From Formosa agariphila KMM 3901 (GTDB lineage: Bacteria > Bacteroidota > Bacteroidia > Flavobacteriales > Flavobacteriaceae), in assembly GCF_000723205.1 (NCBI RefSeq), contig NZ_HG315671.1, positions 3,230,940 through 3,294,939 of the forward strand: a stretch of DNA of 64,000 bases, read 5' to 3'. This document shows positions 1 to 9,941 of the stretch, piece after piece (positions within the stretch are counted from its first letter, which is position 1; each line of letters opens with the position of its first letter). Below the pieces are notes generated by a model. The model did not search any database. It had not been told where the DNA came from and saw only the letters and a list, made by a program, of their open reading frames with translations. The position numbers and the translations under genes were made by a program.

Positions 1-1620
1 TGGCTGCTCAAAACTCGCGTTATTTAACATAACCGTGGTACGCTGCATTACCGTTCCTGGATATGCGTTAAGCTCTTTTGCACTTGAAATTTGAACATCT
101 GGATTTTCTACATCAAACACATACATATCTGAATGATGCAGACTTCCTACATCGTACTTCCCACCAAAATGAGATGTTTCGTCTTGTACTATTGTATTAT
201 GCGCAATAGTTTGTTTTGCCCATGTTTTGTTTTCTTTTAAATATCCACCACCATTTTTTTGTTCAACATTTACAAAACGAGCTAATCCGTAGTCTTGTAA
301 AACTTCATGACCTTCATGAAACAAAGAAATAGATAATTTATCGTAGTGTCCGTGACTTAATCCTTGAGCTGCATTTTTACCTACAAGTGTTAAGGCATCG
401 TTTTTAGTTGAACGCAAAATTGAAATTGCACCCTGATCACCATCGGCACCATCTCGTAACAAAATAGATTTCTTTTCGAAAGGTTTTGCTTTACCATCGC
501 GAATATCCATAGCAACGGCTAAACCTGTTTGGTCTAATTGTACACGACCTTGTTCTTGTGCAATACTTAATAATCTAGGATCTCTATCGCCATAGTAATA
601 TGCTATATCTAAAGCAGATACTAAAGATGAAGTGTAGTAAGACATTCCTTTTTGAGAATCATTTAATGCGAAAAACTCACCGTCTTTATCGGTTAAATTC
701 ATTAATGCATCTACACCTTTTAATAACACCCCATTTTTATGTTCGAATGGTTTTACTTCTGGTTTTACATTTTGTAATGCTTCACCAAAAATCATGAATG
801 GGTACATCGCGTAACGCTGATAATATGCTCCTTCGGTATAATATCCATCAGGTGAAAATGGCTCTTCTAAGTTTGCTAAGAAACCAGCTTTTTGTCCTTC
901 AACAAAAATATCTCCACCATCGTTATCTTTACCTGCGTCTAATTTTAATCCTTTAATACCGTATAACGCTCTATCAATTAAAGCCTCATCATCCATAACT
1001 AAAGCAATCATTCCAACAGCAACGTTACCCCATGTACTATGGTTATGTATTCTATTAAAATACTGAGGCGTCTCTATAGATAAGAAATCTGCCATTGGCT
1101 TAAATAAATTCTTCTCAAGGTATTTAACTTCTTTTTTCGATAAGAAATTATACACACAATCGTAAGCTTGGCTAGTATATACCAACCAAACCGAATCGTT
1201 TAAACACTGCCAGAATAATTTTCCTCTAGCATAAGATCGTTCTTGTGGGTGTCTTGGCAAACCTGGAAACATTTTTGCATATTCCATTAGCATATCACGC
1301 ACATAAATGGCATATTTTTCGTCACCAAGAATCTGATATAATACACCAGCTTCCTGCATGGTTAAATAATTTAATTTATGCTGTTCGTGTGTATAGCCTC
1401 CTGCCATATCTTTTGGCACAGGAACATCGATACCCTTAAGAATTTGGGCATCTACTTTTTCTTTAACCTGAGCTAAAGTCGCATCAAATAAAGGGACATT
1501 TCCTAATTGTGCTTTAATATCTTTAACGCCTTGTTGGGTTAAAATTAAGTTTGGGTGTTCTTGAGAAAATCCATGTTGCGCTATAAGCACACAACAGATA
1601 AAAAAGATGTTTTTTAGCAT
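1..1620 (-). CDS. PL17 family oligoalginate lyase (partial, 3' end outside window)
   Basis: Predicted exported exo-type alginate lyase that cleaves alginate oligomers to unsaturated uronate monomers. The reading frame runs from ATG at 1620 through base 1 without a stop, giving 540 codons; PL17 enzymes are usually about 700-750 aa, so the C-terminus is missing. A signal peptide (MLKNIFFICCVLIAQHGFSQ) is followed by an alpha-helical domain with the motif NRIHNHSTWGN, which matches the Asn-His pair of PL17 active sites, and a Tyr-rich stretch (YYTEGAYYQRYAMYPF). A heparinase II/III-like beta domain with LSHGHYDKLS follows. It lies 24 bases downstream of the PL6 gene, so the two almost certainly share a transcript. 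An endolytic PL15 relative is less likely. Confidence 0.87.
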   Translation of the reverse strand, partial: MLKNIFFICCVLIAQHGFSQEHPNLILTQQGVKDIKAQLGNVPLFDATLAQVKEKVDAQILKGIDVPVPKDMAGGYTHEQHKLNYLTMQEAGVLYQILGDEKYAIYVRDMLMEYAKMFPGLPRHPQERSYARGKLFWQCLNDSVWLVYTSQAYDCVYNFLSKKEVKYLEKNLFKPMADFLSIETPQYFNRIHNHSTWGNVAVGMIALVMDDEALIDRALYGIKGLKLDAGKDNDGGDIFVEGQKAGFLANLEEPFSPDGYYTEGAYYQRYAMYPFMIFGEALQNVKPEVKPFEHKNGVLLKGVDALMNLTDKDGEFFALNDSQKGMSYYTSSLVSALDIAYYYGDRDPRLLSIAQEQGRVQLDQTGLAVAMDIRDGKAKPFEKKSILLRDGADGDQGAISILRSTKNDALTLVGKNAAQGLSHGHYDKLSISLFHEGHEVLQDYGLARFVNVEQKNGGGYLKENKTWAKQTIAHNTIVQDETSHFGGKYDVGSLHHSDMYVFDVENPDVQISSAKELNAYPGTVMQRTTVMLNNASFEQP

Positions 1621-1644
1621 GTTTGTTCGTTCGTTTGTTATTAT

Positions 1645-4002
1645 TTATTTTATAATTCCTAAATCCTTACCATTTACGCCTTTCCCTTTTAAAGGAGAAT
1701 CGTTAGACAGTTCGAATGTGTCAGTATTGGAGAATTTTGGGTCTACAGCAATACTATTTGCTACTGTATATTTTTGATCTCCGGTAACCCGCATTGCATC
1801 TACTTTATAGAAATTGTTATTGCGTATATTTACAATTGGTTCCCCTACAACCAAATGCATTTCTACAGGTTTTGTATTATTAAAAATATTATTTTCTATA
1901 CGGTTTGCTTGCACGCCATATAAAGATAAAGCTGCATTGTATTTATTTTTCTTACCAAAACCTACATGATTAATTACATTATTTTCCATCTCTAAAAATG
2001 GTCCTAATGTACTTTCGTCTGTTCCTCCTCTATACAATCTTAATGCCACACCTTGAACATCTGTAAGAATATTATTCTTCATAATAACATACTCGGCGTT
2101 GTAAGCACCAATATCATCTGTCTCTGCGTCTAATGCCGCAATGTGTCCAGTGATGTTTTTAAATTTTGAATTTTGAATGCTTATTGTATCGGCAAAAGTC
2201 CCTTTACCTACGCGTAACACATCAAAAGAATGGTTAACAATTAAATCTTCAAAATCACAGCCGTCTATAAACAACTTATAGTTTTCTGTCATTGATTTTT
2301 TACTCGTACTTATAACAGCATTTCCTGCATAATCTGGAGAACTTGCCCCATTAAATTTTAAATTCTCTAAAGACAAACTTCCTCCGTTTTCTATTTCGAA
2401 AGCCATCATGCGTTCAAATAAAATGATTGCTTTTTCTTTTCCTGAAGATTTAAAGGTTAGCGGATGCTTAACTTTAGCCGATTTGGTTAATACATAAGTT
2501 TCTCCCGAAGTTAATTCGATAACATCACCAGGATTAGAATGTGCCGTTGCAAACGATAAGGTATTAATTCCCGGCTCTACAGCAATGGTTTGTCCTGAAT
2601 TTAACGCTATGGTTTTATCGTCTTTAGAATACCAAGTGGTTCCTGTATTGTCTTTCGTTCCGATTTTATCACTAATTACAATCGGATTTTTTATTTGATC
2701 TGAAGTCGGTATTAAAAATCCTTGATTGTTTTTTACCAATTTAAGATTAACAGGTGTAAATCCGCTAGCGATATCGGTATTAATATTCTCCCCTACTATA
2801 TTGTCATGAAAAGAAATTCCGCTAACATCATCGAAAGCTGTAAATATATTGTCTTTATGGTCATGGTAAAAAATGTTGCCTGAAATTTCTGTAGATGTTG
2901 GTGGTGCGCTACGCTCTTCGTCGCTTCCTGCACAGAATAATATATTGTCGCAATTTACGTAAGTGTTGTTTAACAACTTACTATTCATAACTGGCATATA
3001 CCGATTTGGTGTCGAATTTGGCACACCATTCATAACAACAAATGCACCTCTAAAACGATATCCTGTTACGCCAAATAAATAATTATTTCTAACAATCTGA
3101 TCTTCGTTTATAATTCTAATCCCACCAGTATTTGGCTTATTGTTTCCTAAAAACACGTTGCCTTCTACTAAGGTTTCATTTCCATGACGCATGGTTAACG
3201 TTCCTGTACATTCAAAAAACGTATTGTATCTGTAAATGTTATTGGCAGATTTACTAGAAACCGTTTCTATCTCTCCGTTACATCTATCGAAATAATTAGA
3301 TTCTACTACAGTACCAGAATTTTCTAATGCGTGATGACTTGTACCAATACGCAATGTTTCTCCACCGTTATTTCCAAAAGTTGGACGTGGGCCAAAATAA
3401 TTATGATCTATCTGGTGATTATTTTCTACACTGCCTTTAGTATCTAATCCAACAATCATGGTAACACCCAAGTTCTTTTTACCAACAATGTGATTATGAT
3501 CTAAGCGATTGTTTTTTCCGTAAATGGTAACCCAATAATCTTGAACATGACGTTCTGGATTATTAAAATTATCGATTACACATTCTGTTAAACGACAATT
3601 GTTAGCCAATTCTTCTCTATTTTTTCTGAATGAAATTACAGCATTGGTTGGTGTATATCCATTTTTAAAAACCAGCCCTTTAATAATTAAATTTTCCCCT
3701 GCGATTTGAAGATTAGATCGCCCCTCTAATGTCACTTTACCTTTTTCTTCTACAGTAAGCGTAATTGGGTGTTCTGCTGTTCCTTTGGCATCGAAAACCA
3801 ATTCAGTATCGTTCCAAACTCCATTTGCCAGAATAATCTCGTCGCCTGGTTTGGCATTAGCAACTGCAGTGTTAAACATCTCTACATCTGTCACTAAATT
3901 GTTTGCTTTATCTTGATTTTTACAAGATATAAATAAGAAACTCCCGGTTATAATAAGGACCAAAAAGCAGTTAAAAAAGACCTTAGACTCTCGTTTTATC
4001 AT
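1645..4002 (-). CDS. PL6 family alginate lyase, two-domain lipoprotein
   Basis: Parallel beta-helix polysaccharide lyase of the chondroitinase B/AlyGC type that degrades alginate at the cell surface. The ATG at 4002 is chosen; an in-frame TTG at 4035 would place the operator inside the gene and spoil the signal peptide. The N-terminus (MIKRESKV...) is a lipoprotein signal with lipobox FISC. The catalytic pair of PL6 is visible as SSKS (Lys about residue 251) and TMRHG (Arg about 272), 21 residues apart as in AlyGC, preceded by the acidic Ca-binding patch NGEIE. After about residue 490 a second beta-helix domain follows, as in two-domain PL6 enzymes. Length 785 aa. It is the first gene of the operon ahead of PL17. 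Confidence 0.9.
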   Translation of the reverse strand: MIKRESKVFFNCFLVLIITGSFLFISCKNQDKANNLVTDVEMFNTAVANAKPGDEIILANGVWNDTELVFDAKGTAEHPITLTVEEKGKVTLEGRSNLQIAGENLIIKGLVFKNGYTPTNAVISFRKNREELANNCRLTECVIDNFNNPERHVQDYWVTIYGKNNRLDHNHIVGKKNLGVTMIVGLDTKGSVENNHQIDHNYFGPRPTFGNNGGETLRIGTSHHALENSGTVVESNYFDRCNGEIETVSSKSANNIYRYNTFFECTGTLTMRHGNETLVEGNVFLGNNKPNTGGIRIINEDQIVRNNYLFGVTGYRFRGAFVVMNGVPNSTPNRYMPVMNSKLLNNTYVNCDNILFCAGSDEERSAPPTSTEISGNIFYHDHKDNIFTAFDDVSGISFHDNIVGENINTDIASGFTPVNLKLVKNNQGFLIPTSDQIKNPIVISDKIGTKDNTGTTWYSKDDKTIALNSGQTIAVEPGINTLSFATAHSNPGDVIELTSGETYVLTKSAKVKHPLTFKSSGKEKAIILFERMMAFEIENGGSLSLENLKFNGASSPDYAGNAVISTSKKSMTENYKLFIDGCDFEDLIVNHSFDVLRVGKGTFADTISIQNSKFKNITGHIAALDAETDDIGAYNAEYVIMKNNILTDVQGVALRLYRGGTDESTLGPFLEMENNVINHVGFGKKNKYNAALSLYGVQANRIENNIFNNTKPVEMHLVVGEPIVNIRNNNFYKVDAMRVTGDQKYTVANSIAVDPKFSNTDTFELSNDSPLKGKGVNGKDLGIIK

Positions 4003-4024
4003 TGTAGTTTGTTTGTTATATAAC

Positions 4025-4048
4025 TGGTTAACCAATTTGGTGTACCAA
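4025..4048 (-). promoter_or_regulatory. Tandem palindromic operator upstream of PL6
   Basis: Two palindromes, TGGTTAACCA (4025-4034) and TTGGTGTACCAA (4037-4048), have centres 13 bases apart and lie 23-46 bases before the PL6 start. Both fit TTGGTNNACCAA. This form is compatible with FadR-type GntR or LacI-family regulators; the regulator itself is not in the window. The same 25-base tandem arrangement recurs at 59390-59413. Confidence 0.65.
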
Positions 4049-4075
4049 AAGTATTGATTTTTTTACGATTACAAA
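4046..4075 (-). promoter_or_regulatory. Predicted Bacteroidota-type promoter of PL6-PL17 operon
   Basis: On the minus strand TTTG (complement of 4072-4075) is followed after 18 bases by TACTTTTG (complement of 4046-4053), matching the flavobacterial -33/-7 pattern TTTG-N19-TAnnTTTG. Transcription would start near 4039, inside the tandem operator, which suits repression by a bound regulator. Confidence 0.5.
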
Positions 4076-4360
4076 AGTTAAATCATAATAATTAATGAAT
4101 TTGATAAAATCATGAAACAAAATAGTTTAAATGTTGAAGAAAAAGTAAGAACTAGTGATTTTTATCATATTTTATCTCAAAAAAATCATAAAGCATTGAA
4201 ATCAATTTAGACCATACCTTTAGTATAAATAACCGATTTTCCATATCAGAGATATTAAGGCTACAAATCAAAAAAACATTACATCAGAAAACTTTTAAAT
4301 CTTAAACCAGACCTAATATAGATGTTTTATAAATGAATTTAGGAAGCAGTAATTCCGTTT
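4076..4360. other. Intergenic region, no gene recognised
   Basis: AT-rich spacer between the 3' end of the kelch gene (4361) and the PL6 promoter. I see no RNA gene, convincing hairpin or coding frame here. Confidence 0.5.
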
Positions 4361-5698
4361 CTAAATCATTTTTTTAGATTGTAGTATTCTAGTTTTAGAA
4401 AACTCACTTAAATCGACCGCATAAATATTTGGTGAAGGCGTCGTTTGGTAATATACTTCTGTACTACCTCCAACAATATATAAGACTCCGTAAATACAAA
4501 AAAGCGAAGCTGCTTTTAAATTTAATCGAATATCATATTCATTTAAAACTTTAGTATCTACATTATAAGTTAGAAATCTACCATTATTAAACATGTAAAT
4601 AATATTATTAGACACGGTTAAACTGGGGTTTTCAATACCGTAAAATAAATTACCTTCTGCGTTCCAAATTCCAGTTTCTAGATTATAAGATTCAATTGCT
4701 TTTAGTATACCGCCATTAAAACCTCCTATTAAAAAGATTTTATTCTTAACCAAAACACCTTGAACCTCCTTTGGTGTTGTCATGTTTTTTAACGCATACC
4801 AATATCCAGAAGTAATATTATAAATGAATGATTTATTGCTATACATTTTATCACCATTTGAGTTCTGCTTATTAGAACCGCCCATAACAATAATATTATT
4901 CTGATAAGCGACCGAAGTAAAATTAATGGCTTGATGGGGATAGGTATTATCTACCTCTAAGACATTAGTCTCTAGATCAAAAACTTCAATTTTATTTTCT
5001 AAATATTCTGTGTTTTGACTATTCGATAAAGATTTTCCTCCCAATACATATACTTTATTATCTATAGCCACGACATTGTGATAAGCACGTTTTCTAAAAT
5101 TTAAATCTGAAACAATAACAGTATCATTTTCGGTATCGTAAACTTGTAATTTATCACTATAATGCTTCCAAATAAGCTCGGGTTTACTGACATTCTTAAA
5201 CAACTCGCCTATAGATTCAGATTCTTGGAGCGCCCGTTTTTTAACATCATCTTTTATAGTCTTATCTCCACCAATTACGTAAATTTTATCATCTACAAGT
5301 GTTGCTCCAAAATGATGAATACTTTCCTTTAACGTTCCTATTTTTTTAAACTGCAAAGCGTCTTGTAAATCAAGTTCAGAATATACCACAACCTCATCTA
5401 GTTCTTCATTAATTTTAGATAAAAAGACGATATAGTTTAAAGATTTTAATTGCTTTAGCGTGTAATTTTCGGTCGCATAACCAACACTAGAAAATGAAAT
5501 AAAATCTGTTTCTGAGGCTTTTATAATCTGTAATTCAAACTTTCCATTATTATTTGTACTCGTTCCTTTAGCAGACGTTTTATAATATACGTTTACATGC
5601 TCTAGAGGCATGTTGGTATCCCTATCAAGCACAGTCCCTTTAATATTTTGGGCTGTTAGTGTAACTACTAAAAAAAACAATACAAAAGCGAATCTCAT
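4361..5698 (-). CDS. Carboxypeptidase-like regulatory domain plus kelch-repeat protein
   Basis: Exported protein of unknown role. The signal peptide (MRFAFVLFFLVVTLTAQ) leads to a carboxypeptidase D regulatory-like domain (residues about 18-105, starting NIKGTVLDRDTNMPLEHVNV), the module often found at the N-terminus of TonB-linked outer-membrane proteins. The rest (about 115-440) is a kelch beta-propeller: repeats such as DDKIYVIGGDKT, DNKVYVLGGKS, QNNIIVMGGSN and KNKIFLIGGFNGG carry the double-glycine kelch signature. No enzyme motif or T9SS tail is visible. The neighbouring alginate operon is on the same strand, but the gap of about 360 bases with its own promoter argues against cotranscription. 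Confidence 0.75.
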   Translation of the reverse strand: MRFAFVLFFLVVTLTAQNIKGTVLDRDTNMPLEHVNVYYKTSAKGTSTNNNGKFELQIIKASETDFISFSSVGYATENYTLKQLKSLNYIVFLSKINEELDEVVVYSELDLQDALQFKKIGTLKESIHHFGATLVDDKIYVIGGDKTIKDDVKKRALQESESIGELFKNVSKPELIWKHYSDKLQVYDTENDTVIVSDLNFRKRAYHNVVAIDNKVYVLGGKSLSNSQNTEYLENKIEVFDLETNVLEVDNTYPHQAINFTSVAYQNNIIVMGGSNKQNSNGDKMYSNKSFIYNITSGYWYALKNMTTPKEVQGVLVKNKIFLIGGFNGGILKAIESYNLETGIWNAEGNLFYGIENPSLTVSNNIIYMFNNGRFLTYNVDTKVLNEYDIRLNLKAASLFCIYGVLYIVGGSTEVYYQTTPSPNIYAVDLSEFSKTRILQSKKMI

Positions 5699-5946
5699 TT
5701 AAGCGTTTATAAATTTATAATACATAAAATAAAATTACGTACCGAGCCATAAATCTACTAAAATACTTTTATAAAAGGTTTAAGCAAATCTATTAACACC
5801 TCTAAGAATATATAATGGAATTTATAGGAATAGCACTGTTGATTAGATTTTTTATAAAACCGACAAACAACATGATTATCGTCATGTTAAAACCATATAT
5901 TTTTATTTATTTTTACGTTTACTTTATAATTCTAAAAACAATAGAA

Positions 5947-6441
5947 ATGAGAAAACTACTTTTTATAGTCTTAGCCATGTGTATTATTGGTTGTGGCAAA
6001 AAAGAAGAAAAGAAAACTTTTGAATACGCACCAAAAGCGACTAAAACAAATGATGTACCAGCACAGACTGAAGAAAAAGTTTCTTATGAAGATCTTGTCG
6101 ATTTAGAAAACAAAGGTATTGGTCCTATTAAAAATGTGGATTTAAATGAAATTATAGACCAAGATTTAGCAAAAAAGGGAGAGCGTTATTTTAACATGAC
6201 CTGTGTGGGGTGCCACAAAACAGACCGCAGATTTATTGGTCCTGCTTTAGGCGATATAACCGCTAAAAGAAGTCCAGAATGGATTATGAATATGACAATG
6301 AATACTGCCGAAATGATAAAAGAAGACCCGCTTGCAAAGGGTATTTTTGAAGAGTATGATAAAGCCCCAATGGTTACAGCTCCCGTAAACGAAACAGACG
6401 CTAGAGCCATATTAGAATATTTAAGAACCTTAAACCCTTAA
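5947..6441 (+). CDS. c-type cytochrome lipoprotein
   Basis: Small electron-transfer protein of the cell envelope. The open frame extends upstream to 5815, but that part encodes an implausible hydrophobic leader; ATG 5947 gives a clean lipoprotein signal (MRKLLFIVLAMCIIGC). After a charged linker the mature domain has one haem-binding CVGCH motif and a later Met (KAPMVTAP) that could be the distal ligand, followed by the terminal helix ARAILEYLRTL typical of class I cytochrome c. The protein is 164 aa. No oxidase or reductase gene is adjacent, so its redox partner is unknown. Confidence 0.8.
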   Translation: MRKLLFIVLAMCIIGCGKKEEKKTFEYAPKATKTNDVPAQTEEKVSYEDLVDLENKGIGPIKNVDLNEIIDQDLAKKGERYFNMTCVGCHKTDRRFIGPALGDITAKRSPEWIMNMTMNTAEMIKEDPLAKGIFEEYDKAPMVTAPVNETDARAILEYLRTLNP

Positions 6442-6460
6442 CTAAAAAAAATAGCTGTAA

Positions 6461-6820
6461 TTAATCTAAGACTTGGTTTTTACGTTGTATTCTAAAACAA
6501 CGTTCCTGACCTAAATACAATGGATCGCCATGTTTCTCAGACCAAAATCCATCTAAAATATCTGGAGTTATACAGCGATAGATAACAACTCCCTTATATT
6601 TAGTACTCTCGTCGTTTAAATAATAAAAATTAACGACGAGAATATTATCTTTAAAAAAGCCAGTCCCAAATTGTTCCTGTTCGTTATTTATTACCCATTT
6701 TGCTAGAATACGATTATTTTCATCTAAAGACAATTGAAGCGTTCCTTTGTATTCTTGTTCGCTATCATCTTGGTTACGTCCTAAAATTGTGAACGTACCT
6801 ACTAATTCTCCAATGGTCAT
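6461..6820 (-). CDS. Conserved hypothetical protein, 119 aa
   Basis: I do not recognise a named family. The protein starts MTIGELVGTFTILG and looks like a small beta-barrel: alternating polar and hydrophobic strands (GTLQLSLDENNRILAKWVI, NILVVNFYYL, KGVVIYRC), with no signal peptide, transmembrane segment or catalytic motif. It may be a lipocalin- or nitrobindin-like fold, but that is only a guess from strand pattern. It is convergent with the cytochrome gene, 19 bases apart, and upstream of nothing on its own strand within 90 bases. Confidence 0.55.
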   Translation of the reverse strand: MTIGELVGTFTILGRNQDDSEQEYKGTLQLSLDENNRILAKWVINNEQEQFGTGFFKDNILVVNFYYLNDESTKYKGVVIYRCITPDILDGFWSEKHGDPLYLGQERCFRIQRKNQVLD

Positions 6821-6912
6821 AATTAAATTTTATAATAAACTGCATGACATATTTGTTATGCCTTAAATAGACCAACAAAGATACGGTTAGAACGGCTTTA
6901 AAAACACTTAAA

Positions 6913-7353
6913 TTATACGTCTTTTAAAGGTACAATCATTAAAGGTATTTTAGACTCTTCTAATAATTGCTCTGCTGTACTGCCCATAATGGCTCTATAG
7001 AAAAAACCATGTTCTTCATGACCTGTGATAATTAATTCAGCATTTAATTTTTCGGCAGACTTTAAAATGGTTTCTATTGTTGCGCCATCTACAAGTAAAC
7101 CGTCTGCATCTACACCACGATCTGTCATGTTTTTAGAATACTCCTGAAGTTTACGATGCTCTGCTCTTAACTCATCTGCACGATCATTTCTTACTTCGTC
7201 TGGACCAACCCCATAACCAACAAAATCGGGATCAGGAGCTGCAATATGCATAATCCACAATTTGCTTTTAAACGCCAATGCCAACTCATAAGCCTTCTCT
7301 AACAACACTTTTTCTTTTCCATTAAAATCGATGGTAACTAAAATATTTTTCAT
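6913..7353 (-). CDS. Universal stress protein (UspA family)
   Basis: Single-domain cytosolic USP of 146 aa. It starts MKNILVTIDFNGKEK, matching the first strand of the Rossmann-like USP fold. The C-terminal ATP-binding signature G-2x-G-9x-G(S/T) is present in modified form (TGHEEHGFFYRAIMGSTAEQL), followed by the last strand IPLMIVPLKDV. Such proteins bind ATP or AMP and respond to starvation or stress; the target here is unknown. It stands alone, with gaps of about 90-105 bases on both sides. Confidence 0.87.
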   Translation of the reverse strand: MKNILVTIDFNGKEKVLLEKAYELALAFKSKLWIMHIAAPDPDFVGYGVGPDEVRNDRADELRAEHRKLQEYSKNMTDRGVDADGLLVDGATIETILKSAEKLNAELIITGHEEHGFFYRAIMGSTAEQLLEESKIPLMIVPLKDV

Positions 7354-7458
7354 GATAATCTCTTATAAATTCCACTACTCTAAGATACTAAACTTTCTAC
7401 GCATTTGAAACTTAAAACAACTAAGCTATTGTTAATTACCCTTATCTATTAAAGACGA

Positions 7459-9813
7459 TTATCGCTTTCCAGAATACGTCATAGCTTCTCCTCTACCAAA
7501 ACCATAACTAAAACCAAGCGTGTAAAAGCGACCGCGTTCACTAGTCGTATTATTATAGTTATTTTCGTTTAAAATAGTACTTTCATAAAGTCTTGTTTCG
7601 AAAACATCTTTAACGGCAAAATTCATAACAACTTTACCTTTCAGAATTTTTTTACGAACACCTATATCTGCAAATCCAAAACCATGACTTGTACTTTGTA
7701 CGGTTTCGTAGTCGGACTCATACTGACCAGTGATTTCTAAATCGAAATCGGCAGGTAATCCTATTTTTGTTGTTAACCTACCATTCCAACGCTCTCCGGT
7801 AAAATCGAAAGATTGTGTTTCGAACTCGCCTTTACGCTCAAAGTAATTAAAGTTAAAATCCCCATTAAAAGACAGCCAATTTAAAGGCGCATATTTTCCG
7901 TTTATTTCAAAACCAACAGCTCCATTTGTTCCTACGTTTACCGGTGTAGTAAGCGTTACATTATCTTGAAAAACAGACACACGTTCTACAACATCTGTAG
8001 TATATAGATAGAATACACTAGAATTTAAGGTTGCCTTTCCTATTTTAAAGATTCCTGTAATCTCGTATGAATTTGTGTATTCCGGTTGCAAATTCGGATT
8101 TCCTACTCGGATATTATAATTGTTTTTTATATTAAAAAACGGGTTTAAATCCCACAGACGTGGTCTAAAAATACGTTTAGAGTATCCTGCCTGAACAGAA
8201 AAGTTGTCGTTTATTTTATAAGAACTATGTAAGGTCGGAAAAAAATCTGTGTAAGTCTGATTGTTTTCTTCATTGGTATTGGTTAACAAAGTATATAGCT
8301 TAGTGTCTTCAACACGTAATCCCAGTTTTAGTCCCCAACGTTCGCCTTCGTATGCTCCTGTTCCATATACTCCAAACACCTTTTGATTATACTCGAAATC
8401 GTTAGTTAAATTTGGATTTACATTCCAAACTCCAGATTCAAATTCACGAACTTCATAATCGTTTCCAACATCGTTAATTAAATACTGTACTCCAGTTTCG
8501 ATAGTTATACTTTCGGAAAGCGGATTTGTATAATCTAACTTAAACGTATAATCTGCTTGCTGAAACTCAGTTTCTGTTTGCTGATCTACATTTACAATAT
8601 CTCCAAAGGTTGTGATATTTGTAAATTCTGATTCTTGATCTTTTCCGAAGAAACTTCCTAAAGCACTAAACAACAACGTATGCTCTTCGTTATTTTTAAA
8701 TTCCTTTTTATAATTTAATTCGTATTGCCATTTCGGATTTGTAGCATCCGTGGTTTCTTCTCTATACCATTGAGAATCTAGAATTGAATTGTCGTATGAA
8801 CTAAAATTAGTTTTAGATGGTTGATCTTCTATTTCGTAAGCAAAATTTCCTGAAAGCGTTAATACATTTAAATCGTTTATATGATAATCTGTTCCTAAAG
8901 TTAAGTTGAAGAAGGTTTCATTTCTGTACTCTGTCCCTTCACTAATTACACTAGAACCTGTTTCAAAATTTGTGTTTTCAGAAGTATTATCTCTTGGCAA
9001 AGAGCGGTACCCACCACCAAACTGGGTAAACAAATTAAACTTTTCTGTTCTGCGGTTTAAACTAACCCCAACACTATGATTATCTGGAATCCCTGTGTTT
9101 AACGAAATAGAACCATTCAGTCCTTTCTTATCTTCTTTCTTTAAAATAATATTTAAAATTCCAGCGGTTCCTTCGGCATCGTATTTCGCGGATGGGTTTG
9201 TAATTACCTCAATACGTTCAATCATGTCGGCTGTAATAGTTCCTAAAGCATTACTACTCTCGTCTGCGAGTACTGAAGGTTTTCCATCTATTAAAATTTG
9301 AACACCACTGTTACCTCTTAAACTCACCGCACCTTCAATATCTACATTAACCGATGGTACATTATTTAAAACCTCTAAAGCACTTACACCTGTACTGGCA
9401 ATATCTTGCCCAACATTAAATACTTTTCGATCTAATTTAAATTGGGTTGAAGACACTTCTGCACGTACCAAAACTTCATCTAAAGATTGTGCGTCTTGCT
9501 CTAAATATATTGTTCCTAAATCGAGTTCTGAAGATGAGAAATCTAGACTTTTAAATGTCTGCGTTTTAAATCCTATAAAACTAATTTTAAGATAAACATC
9601 TTGAGAATCTGATTGTAAATTGAAAATTCCTTCTTCGTTAGTTGTAGTTCCCGTAATTGGTTTATCGGAAGTAGAATCGACCAAAACTACGGTAGCGTAA
9701 GGCACTGGATAATTGGTTGCCCGTTCGAGAACATGCCCTTTAATTTCTAAATCTTGAGCATAGATACAAGTACTAGTAATAAATAAGCAGAGAATAAGAC
9801 ACAGAGACCTCAT
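7459..9813 (-). CDS. Outer-membrane beta-barrel TonB-dependent-receptor family protein
   Basis: 784-aa outer-membrane protein. Order of domains: signal peptide ending in IYAQ; carboxypeptidase-like domain (about 22-105, LEIKGHVLERATNYPVPYAT); a plug domain (about 125-225, with SLRGNSGVQILIDGKPS and EVITNPSAKYDAEGTAG); then a long beta-barrel of the OMP_b-brl_3 type ending in an aromatic strand (FYTLGFSYGFGRGEAM). No SusD partner lies next to it, so it is not a classical SusCD glycan transporter; members of this subgroup often carry peptides or metals, or have unknown ligands. It is transcribed alone. Confidence 0.85.
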   Translation of the reverse strand: MRSLCLILCLFITSTCIYAQDLEIKGHVLERATNYPVPYATVVLVDSTSDKPITGTTTNEEGIFNLQSDSQDVYLKISFIGFKTQTFKSLDFSSSELDLGTIYLEQDAQSLDEVLVRAEVSSTQFKLDRKVFNVGQDIASTGVSALEVLNNVPSVNVDIEGAVSLRGNSGVQILIDGKPSVLADESSNALGTITADMIERIEVITNPSAKYDAEGTAGILNIILKKEDKKGLNGSISLNTGIPDNHSVGVSLNRRTEKFNLFTQFGGGYRSLPRDNTSENTNFETGSSVISEGTEYRNETFFNLTLGTDYHINDLNVLTLSGNFAYEIEDQPSKTNFSSYDNSILDSQWYREETTDATNPKWQYELNYKKEFKNNEEHTLLFSALGSFFGKDQESEFTNITTFGDIVNVDQQTETEFQQADYTFKLDYTNPLSESITIETGVQYLINDVGNDYEVREFESGVWNVNPNLTNDFEYNQKVFGVYGTGAYEGERWGLKLGLRVEDTKLYTLLTNTNEENNQTYTDFFPTLHSSYKINDNFSVQAGYSKRIFRPRLWDLNPFFNIKNNYNIRVGNPNLQPEYTNSYEITGIFKIGKATLNSSVFYLYTTDVVERVSVFQDNVTLTTPVNVGTNGAVGFEINGKYAPLNWLSFNGDFNFNYFERKGEFETQSFDFTGERWNGRLTTKIGLPADFDLEITGQYESDYETVQSTSHGFGFADIGVRKKILKGKVVMNFAVKDVFETRLYESTILNENNYNNTTSERGRFYTLGFSYGFGRGEAMTYSGKR

Positions 9814-9941
9814 ACAAATTTCAGTTTTTTTTTAAAAATTATTGTTATTTGAATTAGTAAAAATAAGAACTAAAATATAGAAATGCAGTTAGGGAATTAT
9901 ACTTAATTTTAAGTAGCGGTTAAAACCTGACTCTTTAGCCT

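Noticed and set aside
4003-4035. Extending the PL6 gene to the TTG at 4035
   Set aside because: It would add an unnatural leader before the lipoprotein signal and place the operator inside the coding region; ATG 4002 fits better.
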